Counted from the stretch's first letter, positions 1-7,990 are shown. The stretch: DNA of 64,000 nt from Clostridiales bacterium (GCA_019415945.1 DXYF01000028.1:62001-126000); one strand, 5' to 3'. The notes: generated from the letters alone by a model not told the origin. Made by a program: numbers and translations.

Positions 1-36
1 TGTTTAAAATTTGCAAACACTTTAGCGGAGGTTAAT

Positions 37-855
37 ATGAGTGAATTAAAAAATGTTAAAATGGAAGGAAGCAAGGTTCCTGCTGAAAAAATTAAAAATC
101 CTGAGCTTGTCAGTGCAATAGAAAAAATGCAGGAAGACGGAAGCAAGCAAAATATAGACGCAATGATTGATGCTGTGATTAAAGCAAAATTTATTTTGCC
201 TGCCAAGGTTACTCCCACAAGACAGGCTCGTACTCAAAACGGTCGGACAATTATGGAACAGTCTACACAAGTGCAGTTTAGATTGCTCGAAAATGTTAAA
301 AATGAAAAATATTTCGGTGTGTTTACCGATGTAGATGAGCTTTATAAGTGGAACAATACACAGTCGTCAAACAAGGTTGTTACTGATTTTGACAGTCTTG
401 CTCAAATGGTTATGGACCCGAGTGCCGATGTGCTGGGATTTGTTATTAATCCTTTCGGAAAAAGCGTAACATTCCCAAAAAATATGGTTATATCAATAAA
501 GCAGCAAAAGGATTTTATGAACAGCAAAGCAAATAATATTGAGCCGGGAACTCCGATACAGCTCGGTGAACCTAAAGAATATCCTATTGACCTTATGGCG
601 GCATTGATAAATCATTTCAGCACGGAGCAGCTTGTAAACGCCGCATACCTGCGTATGATGGAGCAAAACGGCAAAAAGAGTTATCTGATTGTTGTAGATT
701 TTGTCGGAAATATGGAAACTACTTTTGACGCTATCAGCGAGGTGGCAAAGCCTTACATTGATGATGAAATTCAGCTTTCAATGATGCCGTATTCAATGGA
801 ATTCGGAAAAAATGCGGTAAAAGGAGTTGAACCTTTTTACCGTAAGCAGAGTTGA
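37..855 (+). CDS. SseB-family protein
   Basis: 272 aa. The layout matches the two-part SseB family (named for enhanced serine sensitivity in E. coli): an N-terminal SseB domain at about residues 22-150 and a C-terminal SseB domain at about 170-265. The biochemical role of the family is not established. No signal peptide or membrane segment is visible, so it should be cytoplasmic. The ATG follows a clear GCGGAGG site. It stands alone, closed by an intrinsic terminator about 65 bp downstream, and any promoter lies outside the window. The family assignment rests on recognising the overall pattern, not a catalytic motif, so confidence is moderate to good. Confidence 0.75.
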   Translation: MSELKNVKMEGSKVPAEKIKNPELVSAIEKMQEDGSKQNIDAMIDAVIKAKFILPAKVTPTRQARTQNGRTIMEQSTQVQFRLLENVKNEKYFGVFTDVDELYKWNNTQSSNKVVTDFDSLAQMVMDPSADVLGFVINPFGKSVTFPKNMVISIKQQKDFMNSKANNIEPGTPIQLGEPKEYPIDLMAALINHFSTEQLVNAAYLRMMEQNGKKSYLIVVDFVGNMETTFDAISEVAKPYIDDEIQLSMMPYSMEFGKNAVKGVEPFYRKQS

Positions 856-918
856 TTTTGATTGATGTTCATTTAATTATATATAAAATTTAATTGTAGT
901 TTTAAAAGTATGTTAAGT

Positions 919-960
919 ACCCTGATGATTGGTAATTATATCACTCATCAGGGTGTTTTT
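919..960 (+). terminator. Rho-independent terminator after the sseB-like gene
   Basis: A 10-bp stem (ACCCTGATGA at 919-928 with its complement at 945-954) is followed by GTTTTTATT. It sits between the sseB-like gene and the cwlJ-like gene and separates the two units. Confidence 0.85.
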
Positions 961-1021
961 ATTGTAACCTAAATTATCTTTTTTGAATAATATAAAGCAA
1001 ATGGAGGAGGCAGGTGGTAAA

Positions 1022-1465
1022 ATGGCATTTGATACAAGAGAGCTGTTTGCAAGGCTGCTAAAGTGCGAGGCAGGCGGAGAAGGCGACGACGGTATGAGAG
1101 CGGTTGCTTCTGTTATCATTAACCGTGCAAACGCAACAGAAGGAGAGTTTGCAAGAGTCAGCAACGGAGGAGATGTAAGAGCTATAATCGAACAGCCGAA
1201 TCAGTTTACCTGCTTGAAAACATCAATAGGCGGTGCTTACAATCCTCAAAATATTTATAATATAGTTCCTGAGGATATTCATTATGAAATTGCCGATTGG
1301 GCTCTTGCAGGAAACACAGCAAGTTCTGTCGGAAATTCATTGTTTTATTTCAATCCGTTTTCTTCGTCATGTCCGAATTATTTTCCGTCAAATGTCGGTG
1401 TAATCTATAACCGTGTAGGACAGCACTGTTTTTATGCACCTACGCAAGCTTATTCAAAAACATAA
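1022..1465 (+). CDS. CwlJ/SleB-type spore cortex hydrolase
   Basis: 147 aa from the ATG at 1022. The whole protein is one Hydrolase_2 (SleB/CwlJ) domain: an EAGGE segment near residue 17 carrying the likely catalytic Glu, then ASVIINRAN, and the family's QPNQFTC near residue 58. There is no signal peptide or peptidoglycan-binding domain, which fits CwlJ, a protein deposited in the spore coat, better than the exported SleB. An in-frame ATG at 983 exists, but ATGGAGGAGG at 1001-1010 is itself the ribosome binding site for 1022. The next gene, 11 bp on, resembles gerQ; in Bacillus GerQ is needed for CwlJ localisation, so the pair supports a role in cortex breakdown during germination. Confidence 0.82.
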   Translation: MAFDTRELFARLLKCEAGGEGDDGMRAVASVIINRANATEGEFARVSNGGDVRAIIEQPNQFTCLKTSIGGAYNPQNIYNIVPEDIHYEIADWALAGNTASSVGNSLFYFNPFSSSCPNYFPSNVGVIYNRVGQHCFYAPTQAYSKT

Positions 1466-1476
1466 GGGTGAATATA

Positions 1477-2118
1477 ATGACTAATCAAAACAACGCTAAC
1501 ACAAATAATACGGCAAATAATCAACCGCACAGCTTTATTCCTCACGAGGCTTTTAATACAACTTTGAATTCGGGTTTTAATCCGAATGATTATTACGGAT
1601 TGCCTCAGGAAAACTGCAATGTTCAGGGATGTGTTCCGAATGTAGTCAATCAGGAATTGTATCCGATTCCGTCTGTTGAGGAAATTGCCGCATATAACAG
1701 CCAGCAAATAGGAACTTCGGTGGCAGGCTCATCTCCGATTACAGACGCAGAAACTACAGTTAAATATTTAAGTGAAGGGGCGGCATCGGGGAATATGCAG
1801 TCAACTCCGTCGACGACATTCAGGAGCGGAGCTACTATTGATCAGTCGGTAACGGATAATGTGTCGGGAGGGATTACCGATATCAAAAATCCGTATCCCG
1901 TAACGCCTGAAAGCCTGCAATATTTAAACGGTTTTCTGAGAACGCAAATCGGCAGAAGGGTATCAATTGATTTTCTTGTCGGATCCAATACCATCGTGAC
2001 AAAATCAGGCTTTTTGCTCGGCGTCGCATCAAACTATATTTTGATTAATGAGCTTGATACAAATGATTTGACTACCTGCGATTTCTATAATATAAAATTT
2101 ATCAGATTTTATTATTAA
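1477..2118 (+). CDS. gerQ: GerQ-like spore coat protein
   Basis: 213 aa. The first ~140 residues are low-complexity and rich in Asn, Gln, Ser and Thr. The last ~70 residues form a compact domain (YLNGFLRTQIGRRVSIDF ... GVASNYILINE) like the C-terminal domain of Bacillus GerQ (YwdL), an inner-coat protein that holds CwlJ and is cross-linked by transglutaminase. The start at ATG 1477 has AAGGGTG 6 bp upstream; a GTG at 1468 is part of that site. It is co-transcribed with the cwlJ-like gene just upstream and is followed by a strong terminator. The N-terminal region differs from the Bacillus protein, so the call rests on the C-terminal domain and the neighbour. Confidence 0.72.
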   Translation: MTNQNNANTNNTANNQPHSFIPHEAFNTTLNSGFNPNDYYGLPQENCNVQGCVPNVVNQELYPIPSVEEIAAYNSQQIGTSVAGSSPITDAETTVKYLSEGAASGNMQSTPSTTFRSGATIDQSVTDNVSGGITDIKNPYPVTPESLQYLNGFLRTQIGRRVSIDFLVGSNTIVTKSGFLLGVASNYILINELDTNDLTTCDFYNIKFIRFYY

Positions 2119-2131
2119 AAATAACCTATAC

Positions 2132-2173
2132 AACAGCCTGTTGACCTTGTACGGTTTCAGCAGGCTGTTTTTA
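2132..2173 (+). terminator. Rho-independent terminator after gerQ
   Basis: A 9-bp stem (AACAGCCTG at 2132-2140 with CAGGCTGTT at 2161-2169) with a T-rich tail closes the cwlJ-gerQ unit. The remaining ~110 bp to the next promoter are AT-rich, with no reading frame I can support. Confidence 0.8.
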
Positions 2174-2281
2174 GTATTAATATAACAATTAAAGAATTTA
2201 ATTAAATTTATTGATAAAAATATATTAAGTAGAAAATTCTTTTGATAAAAAGTGCCATAATTAAAATGTATATTGTACATA

Positions 2282-2311
2282 TTGACAAAAAAGCAATAAA
2301 TGTGTTATCAT
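2282..2311 (+). promoter_or_regulatory. Sigma-A promoter for the tar-like operon
   Basis: TTGACA at 2282-2287, an 18-bp spacer and TATCAT at 2306-2311, with an extended -10 TGT directly before it. It lies 70 bp upstream of the cytidylyltransferase gene. Confidence 0.7.
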
Positions 2312-2382
2312 ACAAGTGTTTATGGGTGTAAAGCGGATGTAAAATATATATAAAATTATATGATTATTACGGACGGAGGTAT

Positions 2383-3081
2383 ATGATGAATACTGCTATA
2401 ATTCTTGCGGGCGGTGTCGGCAGCAGAATGGGAGCGGACAGACCCAAGCAGTTCCTCATGGTACAGGACAAACCAATAATATCGTATTGCTTTGATATTT
2501 TTCAAAATCATAATCAAATTGATAATATGGTTGTTGTTGTAAGTGAGCAGTGGCAGGGGTTTGTTGAGGAATATGCCGCAAAATACGGCATAACTAAAAT
2601 CTGCGGATATGCTCCTGCGGGAAAAACCCGTCAGCATTCTATTTACAACGGCTTAAAATGTATTGAGAAAAATGCAGGGGATACAGATATTGTGATTGTG
2701 CATGACGCGGCTCGCCCTCTTGTATCTGATCAGATTATTTCTGACTGTATAAGCGGTGCAACCGAGTATGACGGAGCAATGCCTGTTATTTCTGTTAAGG
2801 ATACAGTTTATCAGAGCAAGGACGGATGCAGTATAGAGTGCCTTTTAAAGCGTTCTGAGCTATTTGCCGGACAAGCTCCGGAGAGCTTTAAGTTCAGAAA
2901 GTATCTTGACATACACAATCAGGTTACTGATGAGGAAATCGGTCTTACTGCCGGAAGCAGCGAGATTGCATACCGTCACGGCATGGAGATCAGGATGGTT
3001 AAAGGCAGTGAAAGAAACTTGAAAATTACCACTGTTGAGGACTTGGAAACTTTTGAGTCCATTTTGAAAGGTGTGAATTAA
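2383..3081 (+). CDS. IspD/TarI-family cytidylyltransferase
   Basis: 232 aa. A nucleotidyltransferase of the IspD/TarI family, which couples CTP to a sugar- or polyol-phosphate and releases pyrophosphate. The signature ILAGGVGSRMG then PKQF lies at residues 7-24, and VHDAARPL at about 106-113. IspD (methylerythritol phosphate to CDP-ME) and TarI (ribitol-5-phosphate to CDP-ribitol) are paralogues that the motifs alone cannot separate. The next three genes (polyol dehydrogenase, pentulose-phosphate epimerase, glycerophosphotransferase) argue for a TarI-like role in making an activated polyol for a cell-surface polymer. GGACGGAGGT precedes the start; a second ATG at 2386 is also possible. It leads a four-gene operon and its stop abuts the next start. 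Confidence 0.82.
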   Translation: MMNTAIILAGGVGSRMGADRPKQFLMVQDKPIISYCFDIFQNHNQIDNMVVVVSEQWQGFVEEYAAKYGITKICGYAPAGKTRQHSIYNGLKCIEKNAGDTDIVIVHDAARPLVSDQIISDCISGATEYDGAMPVISVKDTVYQSKDGCSIECLLKRSELFAGQAPESFKFRKYLDIHNQVTDEEIGLTAGSSEIAYRHGMEIRMVKGSERNLKITTVEDLETFESILKGVN

Positions 3082-4134
3082 ATGGATACAATGAAAGCAA
3101 GAGTGTTACGAGAAGTCGGTAATCTCGAATATTGTGATTATCCAGTGCCGAAGCTTAATTCGGGCGAGGTTTTGTTTAAAATGAGAGCTTGCGGAATTTG
3201 CGGTTCCGACATACCAAGAATTTTTGTAAACGGAACATATCATTTTCCGACAATTCCCGGACATGAGTTTTCGGGTGAGGTTGTGGCTGTTGCGGATGAA
3301 GAAAACAAAGATTTAGTCGGTGTGAGAGCGACTGTATTTCCGCTTATCCCCTGCAAAAGCTGCGAGAGCTGTAATTCGGGAAAATTTGAGATGTGCAAAA
3401 GCTATGATTATCTCGGTTCGAGAAGTGACGGTGCTTTTGCTGAGTATGTGCGTGTTCCTGTTTGGAATCTTGTTCCGATTCCGGACAATCTTTCTTATGA
3501 AGAAGCTGCAATGACCGAGCCTTGTGCCGTTGCACTTCATGCGTTGAGAAACGCACAGATTGAAATCGGTGATGTTGTCGTAATCTACGGACCGGGAACA
3601 ATCGGTATGCTTATTGCTCAGTGGGCAAGAGCATGGGGTGCCAAGGTACTTTTGGTTGGTACAGATGTTAATAACTGGGATTTTATCGAAAGTCTGGGTT
3701 TTTATGATTATTGCAATTCTTCCAAAGAAGACCCTATCGAATGGGTTAAGAAGATGACAGACGGTGTCGGTGCCGACATAGCGATTGAAGCGGTAGGCAT
3801 ACCTGTTACTGCGTGCAACTGTCTTGAGTCGGCGGCAGCAGGCGGCAAGGTTATTTTTGTAGGAAATCCTCACGGTGATTTTACATTTCCTCAAAACACA
3901 TATTGGCAGATTTTAAGAAAACAGCTTACTATCCACGGAACATGGAATTCAAGCTACAGTGATACTCACAAAAGCGACTGGAATCTTGTCGTTGACGCTA
4001 TGGCGTCAGGCAAAATTGATGCCAAAAAACTTATTACCCATGAATTTGACTTGAAGTCAATGGATCAGGGTCTTCAGATTATGAAGAACAACACTGAATT
4101 TTTTGCAAAAATAATGGTTGTTAACAAGGATTAA
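3082..4134 (+). CDS. Zinc-dependent polyol(-phosphate) dehydrogenase, MDR family
   Basis: 350 aa. A medium-chain zinc dehydrogenase. Catalytic zinc ligands are Cys40 (in CGICGSD) and His61-Glu62 (in GHE); structural zinc ligands are Cys91, 94, 97 and 105; the NAD(P) Rossmann motif GPGTIGM is near 171. It resembles galactitol-1-phosphate/sorbitol dehydrogenases more than the classic TarJ sequence. Lying directly after a TarI-like enzyme, it probably reduces a pentulose-5-phosphate to the pentitol phosphate that TarI activates (the TarJ role). The substrate is inferred from context only. Its ATG follows the previous stop with no gap, so translation is probably coupled. Confidence 0.8.
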   Translation: MDTMKARVLREVGNLEYCDYPVPKLNSGEVLFKMRACGICGSDIPRIFVNGTYHFPTIPGHEFSGEVVAVADEENKDLVGVRATVFPLIPCKSCESCNSGKFEMCKSYDYLGSRSDGAFAEYVRVPVWNLVPIPDNLSYEEAAMTEPCAVALHALRNAQIEIGDVVVIYGPGTIGMLIAQWARAWGAKVLLVGTDVNNWDFIESLGFYDYCNSSKEDPIEWVKKMTDGVGADIAIEAVGIPVTACNCLESAAAGGKVIFVGNPHGDFTFPQNTYWQILRKQLTIHGTWNSSYSDTHKSDWNLVVDAMASGKIDAKKLITHEFDLKSMDQGLQIMKNNTEFFAKIMVVNKD

Positions 4135-4146
4135 GAGGTGCTTTTT

Positions 4147-4812
4147 ATGAGAGGTATGCTGTCTCCGTCGCTTATGTGTGCGGATATGCTTAATCTCCGA
4201 TCGGAAATAGAACGGCTTGATAATTTAGGCGTTGACTATGTTCATCTTGATTTTATGGATGGAAAATTTGTTCCTAATATTACTCTTGATGCATCACTTA
4301 TAAAGTCTGTTAAGTCCGTGCTCAAGGATATGAAAAGGGATATTCATATAATGGCATATGAACCCCAACAGTATTTTGACAGAATGAATATCGGTAAAGG
4401 CGATATTGTTGCTGTTCATTACGAGGCGTGTCAGGATGTGTCAGCCGTTCTGAATGAAATAAGTTCAAGAGGTGCTAAACCGTTTTTGGCTGTCAGCCCC
4501 GATACAAAAGCCGATGTTATTTTGGATTTTATTGACTGTATTGACGGTGTGCTTGTCATGACGGTTTATCCCGGATTTGCAGGTCAGCCTATTGTTGAGG
4601 GCAGTTTTGATAAGATCAAAGAAGTCAGAAAAATCATTGATGACAGTGGGAAAAATATAATTCTTGAGGTTGACGGACATGTTAGCTGGGATTTGTGTAA
4701 AAAAATGCGTGAATGCGGTGCGGACTTGTTTGTTGCCGGATCTTCCTCTGTTTATTCAAAAGGTATGAGAATTGAAGATGCTGTTAGTAAGATGATGGAG
4801 TTAATTAGATAA
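4147..4812 (+). CDS. rpe: Ribulose-phosphate 3-epimerase family protein
   Basis: 221 aa, usual length for a TIM-barrel epimerase interconverting D-ribulose-5-phosphate and D-xylulose-5-phosphate. Family motifs are LSPSLMCAD at the N-terminus, the metal-site VDYVHLDFMDG, the IHIM segment, MTVYPGFAGQ in the middle and VDGHVS with VAGSS near the C-terminus. Start chosen at ATG 4147 because AGAGGTG lies 6 bp upstream; a GTG at 4138 is part of that site. Rpe normally serves the pentose phosphate pathway. Here it sits between a polyol dehydrogenase and a polymer synthase, so it may supply the ketose epimer needed by this operon. Whether the genome has a second, housekeeping rpe cannot be seen. Confidence 0.9.
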   Translation: MRGMLSPSLMCADMLNLRSEIERLDNLGVDYVHLDFMDGKFVPNITLDASLIKSVKSVLKDMKRDIHIMAYEPQQYFDRMNIGKGDIVAVHYEACQDVSAVLNEISSRGAKPFLAVSPDTKADVILDFIDCIDGVLVMTVYPGFAGQPIVEGSFDKIKEVRKIIDDSGKNIILEVDGHVSWDLCKKMRECGADLFVAGSSSVYSKGMRIEDAVSKMMELIR

Positions 4813-4829
4813 ATTCGGGGTGTTATTGA

Positions 4830-6602
4830 TTGGAATATAAAATACAGATTAAGGAATTATTGATTAAGGATCGCAGTATGATTCTTACTATCATGGGCGA
4901 AGTTGCTGATAACACGATTAATTCTCATTTTCTGTCAAAACCGAAAGTTGTATTGCATTTTATTAATGAAAAAGAGGACAGACGAATTCCGTTTGTCCTT
5001 TCTAATGTAACTTATGTTGACGGAAAATGTTTTTTTTCGGGTAAGTACACTTATAGACTTGATTTGCTTTTTTGGAAAACAAGAAATAATTATCTGCCGT
5101 TCGATATGTATTTGAACTTCGGCTTTGCTGATTATTATCAAGAAAGAATCAAAGTAGATTTAACTCCGGAAACTTTTGAAACAGACGACAAATGTTACGG
5201 ATATACCTTTGAGGGTGACCATTTCAGATTTTTACCGAATAGAAATAAAATCCGTCATACGCTGCCGGTAAGATTTTTTGTCAATTTTATAAATTTTTGT
5301 GTTAAATTTGTTCAGTATATTTTTGCAATAGCAATGCTTCCTCTTTTTGTCATAGACGGGTTGCTTAGACTGACCGATATAAGGCGGTTTCCTGCAAGAT
5401 TTAATGATGAAAATGCTGTAAAACGCTACTTTGCGTTTGTGTTTTGGCGTTTTTCTCAGGTTTCATCCTGTAAAGTTGCCCTTTGGACATCCAAAAGATT
5501 TATTTTCAGATTGTGCTATGTATTTTACAAACTCAGTAAAATTGAAAACAACAAAATCACCTTTATTTCACTAAGGCGTGATGACATAACAGGAAATTTT
5601 GCTTTTGTTTACGATAAAATTAAGGACGATAAGAATCTAAATATTAATTTTATTTTAAATGAACATACTATTGCGGAGATGTCTTTTAAGGAAATCAGAG
5701 CTTTTACAAAGGCTTGTGCAACAAGCAAGGTTGTTATTCTTGATGAGTTTACGCCTCAGATTCACTATATTGACTTACGACCTGAAACAAAGCTTATTCA
5801 GCTTTGGCACGCTTGCGGTGCTTTTAAAACTTTTGGTTTTACAAGGCTTTCAAAGCCAAAGGGTTCTCCGCAGCCCACAAGAAATCACAGAAGCTATGAT
5901 TATGTGACTGTAAGCTCAACATACTGCAAAAAGTGTCATTCTGAAGGATTTGGCATTTCAACGGATAATGTTGTGGCTACGGGAATCCCCAGAACGGATG
6001 TTTTCTTTGATGATGAATATAAAGAAAAGGCGAGAGAGAAATTTTACTCTGAATATCCGCAGTTTAAAAACAAAAAGATAATTCTTTTTGCACCTACTTT
6101 CAGAGGAATGGTAAAGGAAACAGCCTTTTATCCGACAGAAATGTTTGATTTAAATACTGTTTGTTCAAAACTACCTGATGAATATGTATTTATTATTAAG
6201 CATCATCCTTTTGTTAAGGATAAACAGCCTATTCCTAATAAATATGCGGACAGAATAATTGATTTATCCGAAAATTCCGAGCTTAATGATTTGCTGTTTG
6301 TATCGGATGTTATTATTACCGACTATTCATCTCTTGTATTTGAAGCTTCATTGCTTGATATTCCGATGATTTTTTATGTTTTTGATCTTGAAAAATATAT
6401 CAATGAGCGTGATTTTTACTTTGATTTTAAGCTGTATGCCCCCGGCAAAATAGTTTATTCTCAGGAACAGCTTATTGATGCAGTAAAAAGCGAAGATTAT
6501 TGTGCAGAAAAGATCAAGCCTTTTGCCGATATGTTTTTTGACTACCGTGACGGAAAGTCAACTGAGCGTGTTGTAAATTTAATTTATGAAAATTTAAAAT
6601 AG
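4830..6602 (+). CDS. CDP-glycerol/CDP-ribitol glycerophosphotransferase family protein (TagF/TarL type)
   Basis: 590 aa. Residues ~240-590 form the glycerophosphotransferase domain of teichoic acid polymerases, with LWHACGAFKTFG around His327, GIPRTD at 385-390, KHHP near 457-460 and TDYSS at 497-501. It would transfer polyol-phosphate units from a CDP-polyol to a growing surface polymer at the inner face of the membrane. A hydrophobic stretch at about 149-176 may be a membrane anchor. Residues 1-130 form a beta-rich segment I do not recognise. It starts at TTG 4830 with CGGGGTG 7 bp upstream; the nearest in-frame ATG is at 4878. It is last in the operon, and the CDP-polyol is presumably made by the three genes before it. 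Confidence 0.85.
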   Translation: MEYKIQIKELLIKDRSMILTIMGEVADNTINSHFLSKPKVVLHFINEKEDRRIPFVLSNVTYVDGKCFFSGKYTYRLDLLFWKTRNNYLPFDMYLNFGFADYYQERIKVDLTPETFETDDKCYGYTFEGDHFRFLPNRNKIRHTLPVRFFVNFINFCVKFVQYIFAIAMLPLFVIDGLLRLTDIRRFPARFNDENAVKRYFAFVFWRFSQVSSCKVALWTSKRFIFRLCYVFYKLSKIENNKITFISLRRDDITGNFAFVYDKIKDDKNLNINFILNEHTIAEMSFKEIRAFTKACATSKVVILDEFTPQIHYIDLRPETKLIQLWHACGAFKTFGFTRLSKPKGSPQPTRNHRSYDYVTVSSTYCKKCHSEGFGISTDNVVATGIPRTDVFFDDEYKEKAREKFYSEYPQFKNKKIILFAPTFRGMVKETAFYPTEMFDLNTVCSKLPDEYVFIIKHHPFVKDKQPIPNKYADRIIDLSENSELNDLLFVSDVIITDYSSLVFEASLLDIPMIFYVFDLEKYINERDFYFDFKLYAPGKIVYSQEQLIDAVKSEDYCAEKIKPFADMFFDYRDGKSTERVVNLIYENLK

Positions 6603-6605
6603 TGC

Positions 6606-6634
6606 TTGACAAGAAGCAAAATAAGTAATATAAT
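6606..6634 (+). promoter_or_regulatory. Consensus sigma-A promoter for infC-rpmI-rplT
   Basis: TTGACA at 6606-6611, a 17-bp spacer and TATAAT at 6629-6634: a perfect match to the housekeeping consensus. The start of transcription should fall near 6641. Confidence 0.9.
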
Positions 6635-6640
6635 TACAAG

Positions 6641-6789
6641 GTAAAATAAAGCAAAGCAGAAATGCTTTCACCTGTGGGGTGTCGTCTGCACGGGTCAATA
6701 CTTAATCTTGTTGTTTATTATGTATTGTTGTGCGGACGGATGTATTTCTGTCCGCATTTATTATTTTAGTGGTACTTTGGAGGTGCTCA
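6641..6789 (+). promoter_or_regulatory. Structured infC leader, probable r-protein (L20-type) attenuator
   Basis: About 150 nt of untranslated leader. Near its 5' end is a hairpin AAAGCA-GAAA-TGCTTT (6653-6668). ACCTGTG (6670-6676) can pair with a downstream CACGGGT. It ends in a Rho-independent terminator before the infC ribosome binding site. In Bacillus the infC operon leader is controlled by L20 through premature termination, and the layout here is the same. I matched layout, not a covariance model. Confidence 0.65.
6731..6767 (+). terminator. Leader terminator (attenuator) upstream of infC
   Basis: Stem TGCGGAC (6731-6737) with GTCCGCA (6750-6756), followed by TTTATTATTTT. It lies between a consensus promoter and infC, so it should act conditionally. 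Confidence 0.8.
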
Positions 6790-7314
6790 ATCATCGGCAA
6801 GAAAGATAATGTTCAGATTAATGAAGAAATCCGTGACAAAGAGCTTAGAGTAATAGGTTCTGACGGTCAGCAGCTCGGTATTATGTCGGCAAGGGATGCA
6901 CTTAATATTGCAGAACAAAAGAATCTTGATTTGGTAAAGATTGCTCCGCAGAGTAATCCTCCTGTATGCAAGATTATGGATTACGGCAAATATCGTTTTG
7001 AGCAGGCTAAAAGAGAAAAAGAAGCAAGAAAAAATCAGAAAGTGGTTGATATTAAGGAAGTGCGTCTTTCACTCAATATCGATACTCACGATTTCAACAC
7101 TAAGCTTAACAATGCTCTTAAATTTATAAAGCACGGTGATAAGGTTAAGGTTTCTATCCGTTTCAGAGGAAGAGAAATGGGTCATCCCGAAATCGGTCTT
7201 GAAACCATGAAACGCTTTGCCGATGCTTGCAGTGAAACAGCTGTTATTGAAAAGCCTGCAAAACTTGAAGGCCGCAATATGCTTATGTTTCTTGCACCAA
7301 AGACCAACAAGTAA
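6790..7314 (+). CDS. infC: Translation initiation factor IF-3
   Basis: About 174 aa, normal for IF-3, which binds the 30S subunit and proofreads start codon selection. The N-terminal domain carries QINEEIRDKELRVI, and the C-terminal domain includes RFRGREMGHPEIG. There is no ATG, GTG or TTG at the expected N-terminus. GGAGGTG at 6779-6785 is followed by in-frame ATC codons at 6790 and 6793, so initiation is most likely at ATC (6790 gives the better spacing, 6793 is possible). The upstream in-frame GTG at 6730 lies at the base of the leader terminator stem and is unlikely. Rare start codons are known for infC and let IF-3 repress its own synthesis. First gene of infC-rpmI-rplT. Confidence 0.93.
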   Translation: MIGKKDNVQINEEIRDKELRVIGSDGQQLGIMSARDALNIAEQKNLDLVKIAPQSNPPVCKIMDYGKYRFEQAKREKEARKNQKVVDIKEVRLSLNIDTHDFNTKLNNALKFIKHGDKVKVSIRFRGREMGHPEIGLETMKRFADACSETAVIEKPAKLEGRNMLMFLAPKTNK

Positions 7315-7336
7315 TTAAATAGGGAGGATATTTATT

Positions 7337-7534
7337 ATGCCTAAAATTAAAACTCACAGCGGTGCCAAAAAACGTTTTAAACTTTCAAAAAACGGTAAAG
7401 TTATCCGTGCTCACGCTAACAAGAGCCATATTCTGAACAAAAAGACTACAAAACGCAAGAGAGGTTTGCGTCAGACTACAGTTACTGACAAGACAAACAC
7501 AGCTCAGATGAAGCGTCTTATTCCTTATAAATAA
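7337..7534 (+). CDS. rpmI: 50S ribosomal protein L35
   Basis: 65 aa, highly basic, with the typical L35 sequence: MPKIKTHSGAKKRFK at the start and the HILNKKTTKRKRGLR segment in the middle. It is a component of the large ribosomal subunit. It lies 22 bp after infC with AGGGAGGAT as ribosome binding site, and is translated from the infC operon transcript, so it should share the leader control. Confidence 0.97.
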   Translation: MPKIKTHSGAKKRFKLSKNGKVIRAHANKSHILNKKTTKRKRGLRQTTVTDKTNTAQMKRLIPYK

Positions 7535-7576
7535 TTGACGCATTAACTAAAATTAACTATTCGGAGGTAACATATA

Positions 7577-7927
7577 ATGGCACGTGTAAAAGGTGCGATG
7601 ATGACTCGCAAAAGAAGAAAAAAGACATTAAAGCTTGCCAAGGGCTACTGGGGTTCAAAATCAAGACACTTTAAAATGGCTAAACAGGCCGTTATGAAGT
7701 CAGGCAACTATGCATATATCGGCCGTAAGCAGAGAAAGAGAGATTTCCGTCGTCTTTGGATTACTCGTATTTCAGCAGCTTGCAAGGCTAACGGCGTAAA
7801 CTATTCAACATTTATGAACGGTCTTAAAAAAGCAGGCATTACACTTAACCGTAAGATGCTTTCTGAAATTGCAATTTCAGACCCTGCTGCTTTTACATCA
7901 CTTGTTGAACAGGCTAAAAACGCTTAA
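7577..7927 (+). CDS. rplT: 50S ribosomal protein L20
   Basis: 116 aa. It begins MARVKGAMMTRKRRKKTLK, with the conserved GRKQRKRDFRRLWITRI segment mid-protein. L20 is essential for early 50S assembly and in Firmicutes is the feedback regulator of its own operon through the infC leader. CGGAGGT precedes the start. It is last in the operon and is followed by a perfect 10-bp hairpin. Confidence 0.97.
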   Translation: MARVKGAMMTRKRRKKTLKLAKGYWGSKSRHFKMAKQAVMKSGNYAYIGRKQRKRDFRRLWITRISAACKANGVNYSTFMNGLKKAGITLNRKMLSEIAISDPAAFTSLVEQAKNA

Positions 7928-7944
7928 TTTAATTTATTTGTAAT

Positions 7945-7979
7945 TGCGTTTGGGTTTTCCCAAACGCATTTGCTGTTTT
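7945..7979 (+). terminator. Hairpin after rplT, terminator or partial terminator
   Basis: A 10-bp perfect stem (TGCGTTTGGG at 7945-7954 with its complement at 7959-7968) with a TTTT loop. The tail TTTGCTGTTTT is interrupted, so termination may be partial, with read-through into the methyltransferase gene 23 bp beyond. Confidence 0.65.
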
Positions 7980-7990
7980 AGGAGAAAGAT

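Noticed and set aside
6730..6789. N-terminal extension of infC from GTG 6730
   Set aside because: That codon sits at the base of the leader terminator hairpin, has no ribosome binding site, and the extension does not resemble IF-3.
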